51,205 nt of DNA, from contig CACZWU010000006.1 of the NCBI GenBank assembly GCA_902784965.1, positions 1 through 51,205 on the forward strand, read 5' to 3'. The translations under genes and the position numbers were made by a program. The stretch's first letter is position 1; each line of letters opens with the position of its first letter. The notes below the pieces were generated by a model that saw nothing but the letters and a program-made list of their open reading frames with translations, did no database searches and was not told the DNA's origin. This document shows, piece after piece, positions 1-7,928 of this stretch. The stretch is from an uncultured Bacteroidia bacterium (GTDB lineage: Bacteria > Bacteroidota > Bacteroidia > Bacteroidales > UBA932).

Positions 1-1
1 T

Positions 2-415
2 ATCATCGCGAAGAACCCGAAGGTCTGCGCCATCAACTCCGCCCTCCAGGTGGACATCACCGGCCAGGTCTGCGCCGACTCCCTCGGCACGAAGTTCTAT
101 AGCGGCGTGGGCGGCCAGATCGACTTCACCTACGGCGCTTCGCTCTCCGAGGGCGGCAAGGCCATCATCGCGATGCCTTCTGCCACGAACAAGGGTGTCA
201 GCAAGATCGCCCCGGTGCTGACCGAAGGCGCCGGCGTCGTCACGACCCGCAACCACATCCACTGGCTGGTCACCGAATACGGCGCCGTGGATCTTTACGG
301 CAAGAGCCTCCAGGAGCGCGCGAAACTGATCATCAGCGTTGCCCACCCGGATGCCCGCGAAGCCCTCGACCGCGCCGCCTTCGAAAGGTTTGGACCGCAT
401 TATCACAGCTTCTAG
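2..415 (+). CDS. Acetyl-CoA hydrolase/transferase family protein, C-terminal part (5' end outside window)
   Basis: The reading frame is open from base 2 and ends at TAG 413-415, so only about 137 C-terminal residues are present. The segment SGVGGQIDFTYGASLSEGGK and the later TEGAGVVTTRNHIHWLVTEYGAVDLYGKSL are characteristic of the class I CoA-transferase family that includes succinyl-CoA:acetate and 4-hydroxybutyrate CoA-transferases. In that family the GGQ.DF loop lies near the CoA-binding active site. The catalytic glutamate would be upstream of the window, so the exact substrate (acetate, succinate, butyrate, 4-hydroxybutyrate) cannot be decided. A strong terminator follows 25 bases after the stop. 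Family assignment is firm; the specific reaction is open. Confidence 0.85.
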   Translation: MIAKNPKVCAINSALQVDITGQVCADSLGTKFYSGVGGQIDFTYGASLSEGGKAIIAMPSATNKGVSKIAPVLTEGAGVVTTRNHIHWLVTEYGAVDLYGKSLQERAKLIISVAHPDAREALDRAAFERFGPHYHSF

Positions 416-440
416 ACGGGGCGCTGCCCCGAACGAAAAA

Positions 441-478
441 GGCCTTCTGCCGAGCGACAGAAGGCCATTTTTGTTGTT
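441..478 (+). terminator. Rho-independent terminator after the CoA-transferase gene
   Basis: A perfect 9-bp stem GGCCTTCTG/CAGAAGGCC (441-449 with 458-466) encloses an 8-base loop and is followed by a T-rich tract ending near 478. An A-run (436-440) precedes the stem, so it could also act weakly on the other strand, although no minus-strand gene needs it. Confidence 0.85.
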
Positions 479-558
479 CCATCCTCATTTTCGAAGAAGC
501 ACACGCAACAATTCACCCCTTTTTTGCATCTATATGATAGAACTTTCTCTCGATTGAA

Positions 559-1095
559 ATGATGAAACGCTTTTTTATTGTGGCTGTCATGGCGATAATG
601 TCGCTATGTTCCTGCGAATACCTTCCAGTGGAAAAAATCTATTACCCTGAAGAACTGGGGTGGATCATAGACTGGAGCTACGGCGGCTGGAGTGAGGTAA
701 AAAATGAGACGGACGGAATGGTCACACTCGTTACCACCTATCCGGACTATCATTCAGATTCGATCCAGACCGAAGTCACCTCGGTCATTATGCCCGGCGA
801 TACTGTACGGCTGACACAAGGCGCCTTCGTGCCGGGCGTATCCATCGACGAGTGCTTGACGGCTACCATCAAGCTGGGCGATGGAACGGAAATCGTATGC
901 ACGCGCGGCTACTATGAGAGCCGCTATGACTGCCACTATGACGACCCCTGGTCCGAGCGGTTCTTTGGAAATTTCGAACAACGCGCAGATTATGAAGTCG
1001 TTAGACATGAAGACAAGAATATCCGCCACGACCTGATCATCCGCACCTACCATATAGATAAAACGCTCGTTGACGCCTGGAAAGCCGGACAGTGA
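559..1095 (+). CDS. Hypothetical lipoprotein, 178 aa
   Basis: I do not recognise this family. The N terminus MMKRFFIVAVMAIMSLCSCEY is a lipoprotein signal peptide: basic start, hydrophobic core, and a lipobox with candidate lipidated cysteine at residue 18 or 20. The mature part is acidic, rich in Tyr, Asp and Thr, and looks like a small beta-rich domain (alternating strands such as MVTLVTTYP and TEVTSVIMPGDTVRL). The start is either of two tandem ATG codons (559 or 562). It stands alone between a terminator upstream and two hairpins downstream. Base composition is lower in GC than the neighbouring genes, which may mean looser codon selection or more recent arrival; this is a weak inference. 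Confidence 0.7.
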   Translation: MMKRFFIVAVMAIMSLCSCEYLPVEKIYYPEELGWIIDWSYGGWSEVKNETDGMVTLVTTYPDYHSDSIQTEVTSVIMPGDTVRLTQGAFVPGVSIDECLTATIKLGDGTEIVCTRGYYESRYDCHYDDPWSERFFGNFEQRADYEVVRHEDKNIRHDLIIRTYHIDKTLVDAWKAGQ

Positions 1096-1101
1096 CAATG
1101 C

Positions 1102-1163
1102 CCATCCTCACCAGAGGGTCCCTTTGAGGATGGCGGAAGAGATGCCCGGTCGGAGCCGGGCAT
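1102..1163. repeat. Two adjacent small hairpins between convergent genes
   Basis: The first hairpin pairs CCATCCTCA (1102-1110) with TGAGGATGG (1125-1133). The second pairs ATGCCCGG (1142-1149) with CCGGGCAT (1156-1163) around a 6-base loop. Neither is followed by a T tract on either strand. They fill the gap between the stop of the lipoprotein gene and the stop of prfA. They may be REP-like intergenic palindromes or non-canonical bidirectional transcription stops; the window holds no second copy. Confidence 0.5.
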
Positions 1164-1185
1164 GACGGAAGGCCCGATCGACGGA

Positions 1186-2274
1186 TTACTCCCCGGCAGC
1201 CTTGAGCCGTTCGGCGTTTTCGGCGATCTGGAGCTGGTCGATGACCTCCTGGATGTCGCCGTCCATGAAGACGGGGAGGTTGTACATCGTGTAGCCGATG
1301 CGGTGGTCGGTCACGCGCGACTGCGGGTAGTTGTAGGTGCGGATCTTCGCGGAGCGGTCGCCCGTCGAGACCATCGTTTTGCGCTTGGCCGTGATGTCGT
1401 TGAGGTATTTCTCGTATTCGAGATTGTAGAGACGCGTGCGGAGCTCAGCCATGGCCTTGTCGAGGTTCTTGAGCTGCGAACGCTCGTCCTGGCACTGGAC
1501 CACGATGCCGGAGGGGATGTGCGTCAGGCGGACGGCGGAGTAGGTGGTGTTGACCCCCTGTCCGCCGGGACCGGAGGAGCAGAAGAGGTCCTTGCGGACG
1601 TCCTTCATGTCGATCTCGACGTCGAACTCGTCGGCTTCCGGGAGGACGGCCACCGAAGCGGCGGAGGTGTGGACGCGGCCCTGTGTCTCCGTCTGGGGGA
1701 CGCGCTGCACGCGGTGCACGCCGCTCTCGTATTTCAAGGTGCCATAGACCTTTTCGCCCGAAACCTTGCAGACAATCTCTTTGTAACCGCCTGCGGCGCC
1801 TTCGCTCGCGTTCGTCACTTCACACTTCCAGCCCTTGCGCTCGAAATACTTGGTATACATGCGGAACAGGTCGCCGGCGAAGATGGCTGCCTCGTCGCCG
1901 CCCGTGCCGCCGCGGATCTCCAGGATGGCGTTCTTGCCGTCCTGCGGGTCGGCGGGGATGAGCAGGATACGGATTTCCTCTTCCATTTTCGGCAGTTCCT
2001 CCTCCAGGGCAGTGGCCTCTTCCTTCGCCATTTCTCGCAAGTCTTCGTCCTTCTCGTTGAGGAGGATGCTCTTGGCGTCGGCCAGGTCGCCCACCATCTT
2101 GCGGTAGCGGTCGCCCGCCTGAACGATCGGTTCCAGTTCCTTGTAGTCCTTGTTGAGCTGGACATACTTCTTCATGTCGGCAATCACCTCGGGGTCGCCG
2201 AGCTGTGTGCCGATGGCCTCGTATTTCGCCTTGAGGCCGTCCAGTTTTTCGAGCAAATTGTTCTCTGCCATCAT
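1186..2274 (-). CDS. prfA: Peptide chain release factor 1
   Basis: Class I release factor that recognises UAA and UAG and triggers peptidyl-tRNA hydrolysis on the ribosome. The 362-residue protein has the family's normal length. The N-terminal third is helical. The codon-recognition loop reads RVPQTETQGRVHTSA, so the PxT tripeptide is PQT, which marks RF1 rather than RF2 (SPF). The hydrolytic GGQ motif sits in SSGPGGQGVNTTYSAVRL. The C terminus RSAKIRTYNYPQSRVTDHRIGYT is the classic RF1 tail. The start is one of two ATG codons (2274 or 2271). A TAACTTTG promoter element lies 16 bases upstream, giving a leader of about ten bases. The gene is monocistronic in the visible sequence. Confidence 0.97.
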   Translation of the reverse strand: MMAENNLLEKLDGLKAKYEAIGTQLGDPEVIADMKKYVQLNKDYKELEPIVQAGDRYRKMVGDLADAKSILLNEKDEDLREMAKEEATALEEELPKMEEEIRILLIPADPQDGKNAILEIRGGTGGDEAAIFAGDLFRMYTKYFERKGWKCEVTNASEGAAGGYKEIVCKVSGEKVYGTLKYESGVHRVQRVPQTETQGRVHTSAASVAVLPEADEFDVEIDMKDVRKDLFCSSGPGGQGVNTTYSAVRLTHIPSGIVVQCQDERSQLKNLDKAMAELRTRLYNLEYEKYLNDITAKRKTMVSTGDRSAKIRTYNYPQSRVTDHRIGYTMYNLPVFMDGDIQEVIDQLQIAENAERLKAAGE

Positions 2275-2290
2275 TCGTGCATTTGGGCTG

Positions 2291-2298
2291 CAAAGTTA
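2291..2298 (-). promoter_or_regulatory. prfA promoter -7 element
   Basis: Minus-strand TAACTTTG matches the Bacteroidota -7 consensus TAnnTTTG. The predicted transcription start is about 5 bases downstream, leaving a very short leader before the prfA start. Confidence 0.65.
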
Positions 2299-2322
2299 AA
2301 ATAAATTTTAAAAAATATTTTA

Positions 2323-2331
2323 GGGGGGGGG
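2323..2331 (+). repeat. Homopolymeric G9 tract
   Basis: Nine consecutive G residues lie in an otherwise AT-rich intergenic stretch. The tract ends 19 bases before the TAAATTTG -7 element of the downstream gene, so it occupies the place where a -33 element would sit. Such tracts are prone to slipped-strand length change. Confidence 0.8.
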
Positions 2332-2350
2332 TATGTATCTAAAAATTTGT

Positions 2351-2358
2351 TAAATTTG
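2351..2358 (+). promoter_or_regulatory. Promoter -7 element of the polysaccharide gene
   Basis: TAAATTTG fits TAnnTTTG. A TGGGG/CCCCA hairpin (2361-2374) begins almost at the predicted transcript 5' end. The leader would be about 50 bases long. Confidence 0.65.
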
Positions 2359-2414
2359 CATGGGGAAATCCCCACGAACCTGAACCAATTTGCACCCAAA
2401 GGTTAATAATTTCT

Positions 2415-4313
2415 ATGAAAGATAAACTTCGCCAACTCTTCGACAAGGTCTTTACCCGCTACGTGAGTACGGGTTTGATCTTCGCCCTGGACGTTTCGCT
2501 GTCCTTCGTTTCAGCGCTGATTGTCGACCTGGCTGTCCAATATTTTTCCGGCTTCCTGATGGTTCCCGACCCGGGTGCTTTCTCCTGGGTATGGCTGCTC
2601 GTCTCCACGGCTTCGGCCGCCCTCATGTTCTGGCTGTTCAAGAGCTACCGCATCATTATCCGGCACTCATCCCTGTCCGACGTCAACCGTTTTGCCGTGG
2701 CCATGCTCTGCGCCACGGTGCTGGATGGCGTCGTGCTGGCACTGCTTGGCCGCTGGTTCCCCTTCACCTGGGCCATCTTGATGGCGTATTTCATCCTGTG
2801 CATGTTCCTGATCGTATCGTTCCGTATGGTGATGGTACGGAGCTATGAGGAGATGCTGCGGCGTTTCCGTGTCAACTCGAAGAACCTGCAGCGGGTGATG
2901 ATCTACAACACGAGCGACAAGGCCATTGCCCTGGCGGGACGCCTCCACAATTCGAAGCACTATAACGTCGTGGGCTTCATGACCCCTGTGGCATCGGAAG
3001 ACCTGATGAGCACCAACCGCATTCCTGTCTACTCTTTCTCCAGCAAGGAAGACGTCGCTGAACTGACGGAGAAATTCGCCTTGAATGCCATTATCTTCCC
3101 GAACGAGTCGGATATCCGCCAGGAGGCGCACCGACTGGTGGAATACGCCGCCGACTGCCAGCTGAAATTGCTGATCGCACCGACTATCGACGAATATTCC
3201 AACATTGCCATGCAGGGCGTGCGCAACGTCAAAGTGGAAGATCTGCTGGGCCGCGACGAGATTGCCATCTCGATGGACAAGATCAAGGAACGCTTCTCCG
3301 GCAAGGTGGTGATGGTCACCGGCGCATCCGGCTCCATCGGTTCGGAGCTCTGCCGCCAGCTGGCCCGCATCGGCATCAAGAAACTGATTCTCTACGACAA
3401 CGCCGAGACCCCGATGCACAACCTCCGCCTCGAGCTCGAGGATAAGTACAAGGACCTGAATTTCGTGCCGGTGATCGGCGACGTGCGCCAGGAACCCCGG
3501 CTCGACTATGTGTTCCGCACCTGGCATCCCCAGGTGGTGTTCCACGCGGCTGCCTACAAGCACGTGCCGCTGATGGAAGACAATCCCTGCGAAGCCGTGC
3601 TGGTCAACCTCATCGGCTCGCGCAACGTGGCTGACAAATGCCTGGAATACGGCACCGAGATGATGGTGATGATCTCGACCGACAAGGCGGTCAACCCCAC
3701 CAACATCATGGGCTGCACCAAGCGTTTGGCTGAAATCTATGTCCAGTCGATCAACAGCACAACCACCAGGTTCGTCACCACGCGCTTCGGCAATGTCCTG
3801 GGATCCAACGGATCCGTGATTCCGCGCTTCCGCGAGCAGATCGAGAAAGGCGGCCCGGTGACGGTGACCCATCCCGACATCACCCGTTTCTTCATGACCA
3901 TTCCCGAGGCCTGTCGCCTGGTGATGGAGGCCGCAACGATGTCGGAAGGCAAGGATATCTTTGTTTTCGACATGGGCGAACCCGTGAAAATCGACCACCT
4001 GGCCCGCCGGATGATCGAACTGGCCGGCTTTGTGCCCGACAAGGATATCAAGATCGTCTATTCGGGTTTGCGCCCCGGTGAGAAACTCTACGAAGAAGTG
4101 CTCTCCGACGTGGAGAACACCGATCCGACCCAGCACGACCGCATCCGTATCGCCCACGTCCGTGAGTATGCTTATGAAGACGCCCTCAAGTTCGTCGCTG
4201 AACTGGAGGTGCTCTCGCGGGAAGTCCGGATTCCCGAGATGGTCAAGCGGATGAAACAGATCGTACCGGAATTCAAATCGAACAATTCGAAGTTCGAGGC
4301 CTACGACAAATGA
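2415..4313 (+). CDS. Membrane-bound nucleotide-sugar 4,6-dehydratase/epimerase (FlaA1/WbpM/CapD type)
   Basis: Probable UDP-sugar-modifying enzyme of surface polysaccharide or glycan synthesis, acting at the inner membrane. The 632-residue protein starts with about 150 residues holding four hydrophobic segments, followed by a CoA-binding-like Rossmann domain and then a short-chain dehydrogenase domain with the nucleotide loop VTGASGSIGSE near residue 300. Its active-site segment is STDKAVNPTNIMGCTKRLAE: the usual Tyr of YxxxK is replaced by Met (MGCTK), as in the inverting or retaining 4,6-dehydratases of the WbpM/PglF group. This makes dehydratase activity more likely than simple epimerisation. 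The final codons overlap the next gene as ATGA (4310-4313). The promoter contains a G9 tract. Substrate and glycan are unknown. Confidence 0.92.
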   Translation: MKDKLRQLFDKVFTRYVSTGLIFALDVSLSFVSALIVDLAVQYFSGFLMVPDPGAFSWVWLLVSTASAALMFWLFKSYRIIIRHSSLSDVNRFAVAMLCATVLDGVVLALLGRWFPFTWAILMAYFILCMFLIVSFRMVMVRSYEEMLRRFRVNSKNLQRVMIYNTSDKAIALAGRLHNSKHYNVVGFMTPVASEDLMSTNRIPVYSFSSKEDVAELTEKFALNAIIFPNESDIRQEAHRLVEYAADCQLKLLIAPTIDEYSNIAMQGVRNVKVEDLLGRDEIAISMDKIKERFSGKVVMVTGASGSIGSELCRQLARIGIKKLILYDNAETPMHNLRLELEDKYKDLNFVPVIGDVRQEPRLDYVFRTWHPQVVFHAAAYKHVPLMEDNPCEAVLVNLIGSRNVADKCLEYGTEMMVMISTDKAVNPTNIMGCTKRLAEIYVQSINSTTTRFVTTRFGNVLGSNGSVIPRFREQIEKGGPVTVTHPDITRFFMTIPEACRLVMEAATMSEGKDIFVFDMGEPVKIDHLARRMIELAGFVPDKDIKIVYSGLRPGEKLYEEVLSDVENTDPTQHDRIRIAHVREYAYEDALKFVAELEVLSREVRIPEMVKRMKQIVPEFKSNNSKFEAYDK

Positions 4314-5308
4314 GACGCGGACTGGCTATTGCCCTTTTCGTCATCCTGTTCGCTGCAGTGGGGTATCTCTATTGGGAAACCCTGCCTGCCCTGCAGTCGC
4401 TGAAAGGGGAGACGCCGGAAGTGAGCGTCGTTACCCAGACCCTCGGCGATTCCGTGATCGTCGTGGAGCGTACCGTTGTCCGGGAAGGCCCCCGTCCGCC
4501 CCGGGTGCCCGCCTTCATCGTTTTTGCCGGCGATACCATCCGTTTCGACCGCGTGGACATGTATGAACGCATGGACCGTGAGCTGACGGCCTTTACCTAT
4601 AGCCATACCAACTCTTGGCTGATGCTCAAGCGCTCGACCCGCATCTTTCCCCAGGTAGAGCCGATCCTGGCGCAGAAGGGCGTGCCCGACGACCTGAAGT
4701 ACCTGATGGCTGTGGAGAGCAACGTGAGTGAAACGGCCGTTTCCGTGGCCGGTGCCGCGGGTCTGTGGCAATTCATGCGCGAGGTGGGGCGTGAGTACGG
4801 CCTGGAAGTGACGGCGACGGTCGACGAGCGCTACAACATCCGGCGCGAGACCGAGGCGGCCTGCGACTACCTGAAGAAATCGCACGCCCGTTTCGGTGAC
4901 TGGATGACGGTGGCGGCCAGCTACAACGGCGGCCTGAACGGCATCGCCCGCAAGCGCGAGCAGCAGAAACAGTCCCGGGCGATGGACCTGCAGCTGGTGG
5001 AGGAGACTTCGCGCTACATGTTCCGCATCCTGGTGGCCAAGATGTTCTTTGAGCATCCTGAGGATTTCGGCTTTCAGCTTGCGGCGGAAGACTATTATCC
5101 CTATATTCCCCCGAAACAGACGGTCTTCATCAATGCGTCGATCGACGACCTGGCCGATTTCGCGGCCCGCTACGGGCTGTCCTATGCCCAGCTGCGCCGG
5201 GCCAATCCCTGGCTGCGCGACCTGAAGCTGGCCGCCAAGACCGGAAAAACCTACGAAATCATCATCCCCGACCTGGAGGCAGAAAGGAATTATTTCTTAC
5301 ATTTGTAA
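4310..5308 (+). CDS. Lytic transglycosylase, SLT domain plus LysM-like region (MltD-like)
   Basis: Cleaves the MurNAc-GlcNAc bond of peptidoglycan. An N-terminal hydrophobic segment (residues 4-21) serves as signal or anchor. The SLT domain covers about residues 115-225, with catalytic candidate Glu136 in YLMAVESNVS, then AAGLWQFM and ASYNGG, all standard for the goose-type SLT fold. The last 60 residues (FINASIDDLADFAARYGLSYAQLRRANPWL...IIIP) read as one LysM-like peptidoglycan-binding repeat. MltD proteins usually carry more LysM repeats, so this is a compact form. Its ATG overlaps the stop of the upstream glycan enzyme, indicating translational coupling. No lipobox is present. Confidence 0.88.
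   Translation: MRRGLAIALFVILFAAVGYLYWETLPALQSLKGETPEVSVVTQTLGDSVIVVERTVVREGPRPPRVPAFIVFAGDTIRFDRVDMYERMDRELTAFTYSHTNSWLMLKRSTRIFPQVEPILAQKGVPDDLKYLMAVESNVSETAVSVAGAAGLWQFMREVGREYGLEVTATVDERYNIRRETEAACDYLKKSHARFGDWMTVAASYNGGLNGIARKREQQKQSRAMDLQLVEETSRYMFRILVAKMFFEHPEDFGFQLAAEDYYPYIPPKQTVFINASIDDLADFAARYGLSYAQLRRANPWLRDLKLAAKTGKTYEIIIPDLEAERNYFLHL
5298..5305 (+). promoter_or_regulatory. Promoter -7 element before the S9 peptidase gene
   Basis: TACATTTG fits TAnnTTTG and lies within the last codons of the transglycosylase gene. It would give the peptidase-GH3 pair its own transcript with a leader of about 18 bases. Confidence 0.5.
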
Positions 5309-5327
5309 GTTGTAATTCCTTTGAAAG

Positions 5328-7928
5328 ATGACCCAGAAAACCTTGTTGTTGGCGGCGGCCCTTGTGCTGGCCGGCTGCCTGACTGCCGCGGCTGATGGTT
5401 TCCGCCGCCCGGCCCAGGAAATCGAGACGCTGACGATGGCCAGCCCGCTGCCGTCCGTCTATTTCGACCGTGACTTTACGAAGGCCGTGATGGGCTACCG
5501 GGCCTGCCGGCAGGTACCCATTGCCGAACTGGCGGAAAGCGAGGCCCGTATCGGCGGCGTGCGTGTGGATCCGCGCAATTTCAGCGAGACCCGCGAAAAC
5601 TATTTCGACCGGCTGGAGTTGCTCGACGTGGCGACAGGCCGTACCCGCCCCGTGGAAGGCCTTCCCAACGAGGTTCGCGCCAAATTCATTACCTGGTCGC
5701 CCGACGGTCGTTCCGTGGGCTTCACCCTCTCGTTCCCCGACCGTGTGGAACTCTGGCGGGTCGATGCCACGGCTGCCGTGCCGACGGCCGAGCGCCTGAC
5801 CGACGTCCGGGTCAACACCATCTTCGGCAATCCTTTCTTTTTTCTGGATAACGACCATATCCTCTTCAAAGCCGTGCCCGACGACCATCGGCAGGCACCG
5901 GCACCGGGCATCGCCCAGTCGTCGGTGATCCAGGAGGTGATGGGGGAGAAGAAATCAATCCGCACCTACCAGGACCTGCTCAGCGGCCCGGCTGACGAAG
6001 CGCTCTATGACTACTGCTGCACCAGCCAGTTGTGCGTCTGGAGTCCTGAAGGTGTCCGGAAAGTGGGCGATCCAGCCGTCTGGCGCTCGATCGACCCTTC
6101 GCCCGACGGACAGTACGCCATCGTGGTGACGGAGCACCATCCGTATTCCTACGTACAGTCGCACAATTCCTTCCCGAGCAAGCAGTTCATCCTGCGCCTG
6201 GCTGACGGCAATATGGTGCGGATGCTGCGCGACGGCACCGTCAAGGAAGAGAAGAAAGCGCCCGCGAATGACGACAAGAAACCGGAGAAGCCGAAGCCGG
6301 CTGGTTTCGGCTGGCGTCCCGACCTGCCGGCCACGCTCTACTGGAGTGAGTCGGAGGGTGCCGGTCCGATGGGCCCGATGGGTCCCGGCGGCCCGATGGG
6401 TCCGCCGCCGGGTGACGATCCGGCCCCAAAGGATACGACCCGGGAAAAAGAACGCCCCGAAAAGACCTTTACCGACCGGCTCTATCAGTGCCAGGCACCG
6501 TTTGATTTCGAAAACGAGAAGCATCTGCTCCTGGCGCCGGAATACCGGATGGGCCGCATCACCTGGAGTGACCCTTCGCTGGCTTTCTTTGAGGAAAGCT
6601 CCCCGAAACAGAAATTCCGCCGCCTGGTCAGTTTCGTGCCGGGCGATACGCTGGCGCCACGCCGCGTTATCTACACACAGAGCACCGAGACGGACACGCT
6701 GGGCGATTTTCCGGTCTACGGACGACTCCACATGGCGCGCAACGCCTTCAACCGGCTGGTAGCCTGGACTGACGCCAAGCACAGCCGTATCTTCCTGGAA
6801 GGCACCGACCGCCGCGATGCGGAAGGCTTTCGCCGGGGGTTCCTCGACCAGGTGACGATCAAGGATGGCAAGGCCGAAAACGTATGGACCTCTGCCGGTG
6901 ACTGCAAGGAGACCCTGACGGCCATCACCGACTATACCCCGAAGAAACTGAAACTGCTGGTCCGCCGCGAAGCCTTCGACGTGGTGCCGGACTTTTGGGA
7001 AGTCGACCTGCGCCGCAAGTCGGCCCGCCAGATTACCCATCTCGAGAATCCTGTGCCCCAATTGCCCGAGCTGCTCACCGACCAGTATGTGACCTATACC
7101 CGCAAGGATGGGCTCAAGTGCTACGGCCACCTCTATCTGCCGGCCGGCTACGACAAGGAGCGCGACGGCCGGCTGCCCGTGTTCATGTGGACCTATCCCT
7201 ATGATTACAAGTGTCCGGCAGAATGCGACAAGGCCCGTCCCGAGAAACACAAGTTCACCAAGCCGACCTATGGATCGGCGATGATCTGGGCGACCCAGGG
7301 TTACGCGGTGTTAGACGAATTTACGATGGCCATCATTGCGGCCGACAAGGATTCGCTGGCCAACGACCGCTTCCTGGAGCAGCTTGTGATGAGCGCTGAG
7401 GCCGCCGTCGATTTCGTGTGCGATTCGCTGGGTATCGGTGACCGCGACCGCATCGGCGTGGGTGGCCACTCGTACGGTGGCTTCATGACGGCCAACCTGC
7501 TGGCGCACACCCGTCTCTTCCGGGCCGGCGTGGCCCGCAGCGGTGCCTACAACCGCAGCCTGACGCCCTTTGGCTTCCAGAGCGAGCGCCGTACCTATTG
7601 GAAGGCCCGCCAGGTCTACGACGAGATGTCGCCGTTCAACTACGCCGACAAGATCAAGGACGCCCTGCTGCTGATCCACGGCCAACTGGACAACAATATG
7701 GGTACCTTCCCGGTGCAGTCGGAACGCCTCTACCAGGCGCTGGTCTTTTTCGGGGCTACGGCACGTTATGTGCAGCTCCTCTACGAAAGCCACGGCTACC
7801 AGGGCATTGAGACCACACTCGACATGCTTCATGAGACGGGTGCCTGGCTCGATCAATATGTAAAGAACGCCCAGCCGCGCAAGAAAGACGGCAGGAAGGC
7901 GGACGATAAAGAGAAAACGGAAGAATGA
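5328..7928 (+). CDS. S9 family prolyl-oligopeptidase-type serine peptidase, lipoprotein
   Basis: Secreted peptidase of the dipeptidyl/acylaminoacyl-peptidase group. Residues 1-17 form a lipoprotein signal ending in the lipobox LAGC (Cys17). Residues up to about 590 should form the beta-propeller, and the C-terminal 270 residues the alpha/beta-hydrolase domain. The catalytic triad is readable: Ser715 in GGHSYGGF, Asp788 in HGQLDNN and His822 in YESHGY. The 866-residue length is normal or slightly long. An unusual low-complexity insert at about residues 305-372 has Lys/Pro/Glu runs followed by GPMGPMGPGGPMGPPPG. The gene has a promoter in the end of the preceding gene and overlaps the downstream GH3 gene by ATGA (7925-7928). 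Confidence 0.93.
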   Translation: MTQKTLLLAAALVLAGCLTAAADGFRRPAQEIETLTMASPLPSVYFDRDFTKAVMGYRACRQVPIAELAESEARIGGVRVDPRNFSETRENYFDRLELLDVATGRTRPVEGLPNEVRAKFITWSPDGRSVGFTLSFPDRVELWRVDATAAVPTAERLTDVRVNTIFGNPFFFLDNDHILFKAVPDDHRQAPAPGIAQSSVIQEVMGEKKSIRTYQDLLSGPADEALYDYCCTSQLCVWSPEGVRKVGDPAVWRSIDPSPDGQYAIVVTEHHPYSYVQSHNSFPSKQFILRLADGNMVRMLRDGTVKEEKKAPANDDKKPEKPKPAGFGWRPDLPATLYWSESEGAGPMGPMGPGGPMGPPPGDDPAPKDTTREKERPEKTFTDRLYQCQAPFDFENEKHLLLAPEYRMGRITWSDPSLAFFEESSPKQKFRRLVSFVPGDTLAPRRVIYTQSTETDTLGDFPVYGRLHMARNAFNRLVAWTDAKHSRIFLEGTDRRDAEGFRRGFLDQVTIKDGKAENVWTSAGDCKETLTAITDYTPKKLKLLVRREAFDVVPDFWEVDLRRKSARQITHLENPVPQLPELLTDQYVTYTRKDGLKCYGHLYLPAGYDKERDGRLPVFMWTYPYDYKCPAECDKARPEKHKFTKPTYGSAMIWATQGYAVLDEFTMAIIAADKDSLANDRFLEQLVMSAEAAVDFVCDSLGIGDRDRIGVGGHSYGGFMTANLLAHTRLFRAGVARSGAYNRSLTPFGFQSERRTYWKARQVYDEMSPFNYADKIKDALLLIHGQLDNNMGTFPVQSERLYQALVFFGATARYVQLLYESHGYQGIETTLDMLHETGAWLDQYVKNAQPRKKDGRKADDKEKTEE

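Noticed and set aside
2107-2274. PQT instead of PAT in RF1 as a sign of altered stop-codon reading
   Set aside because: The RF1 signature is PxT; PQT is, as far as I recall, normal in Bacteroidota.
1162-2304. Long open frame opposite prfA
   Set aside because: It is a mirror of the strongly conserved RF1 gene in GC-rich DNA; its translation has no domain and no promoter.
2667-4157. 496-codon open frame opposite the nucleotide-sugar dehydratase gene
   Set aside because: It is antisense to a gene with clear catalytic motifs, and has low-complexity His/Asp/Gly composition.
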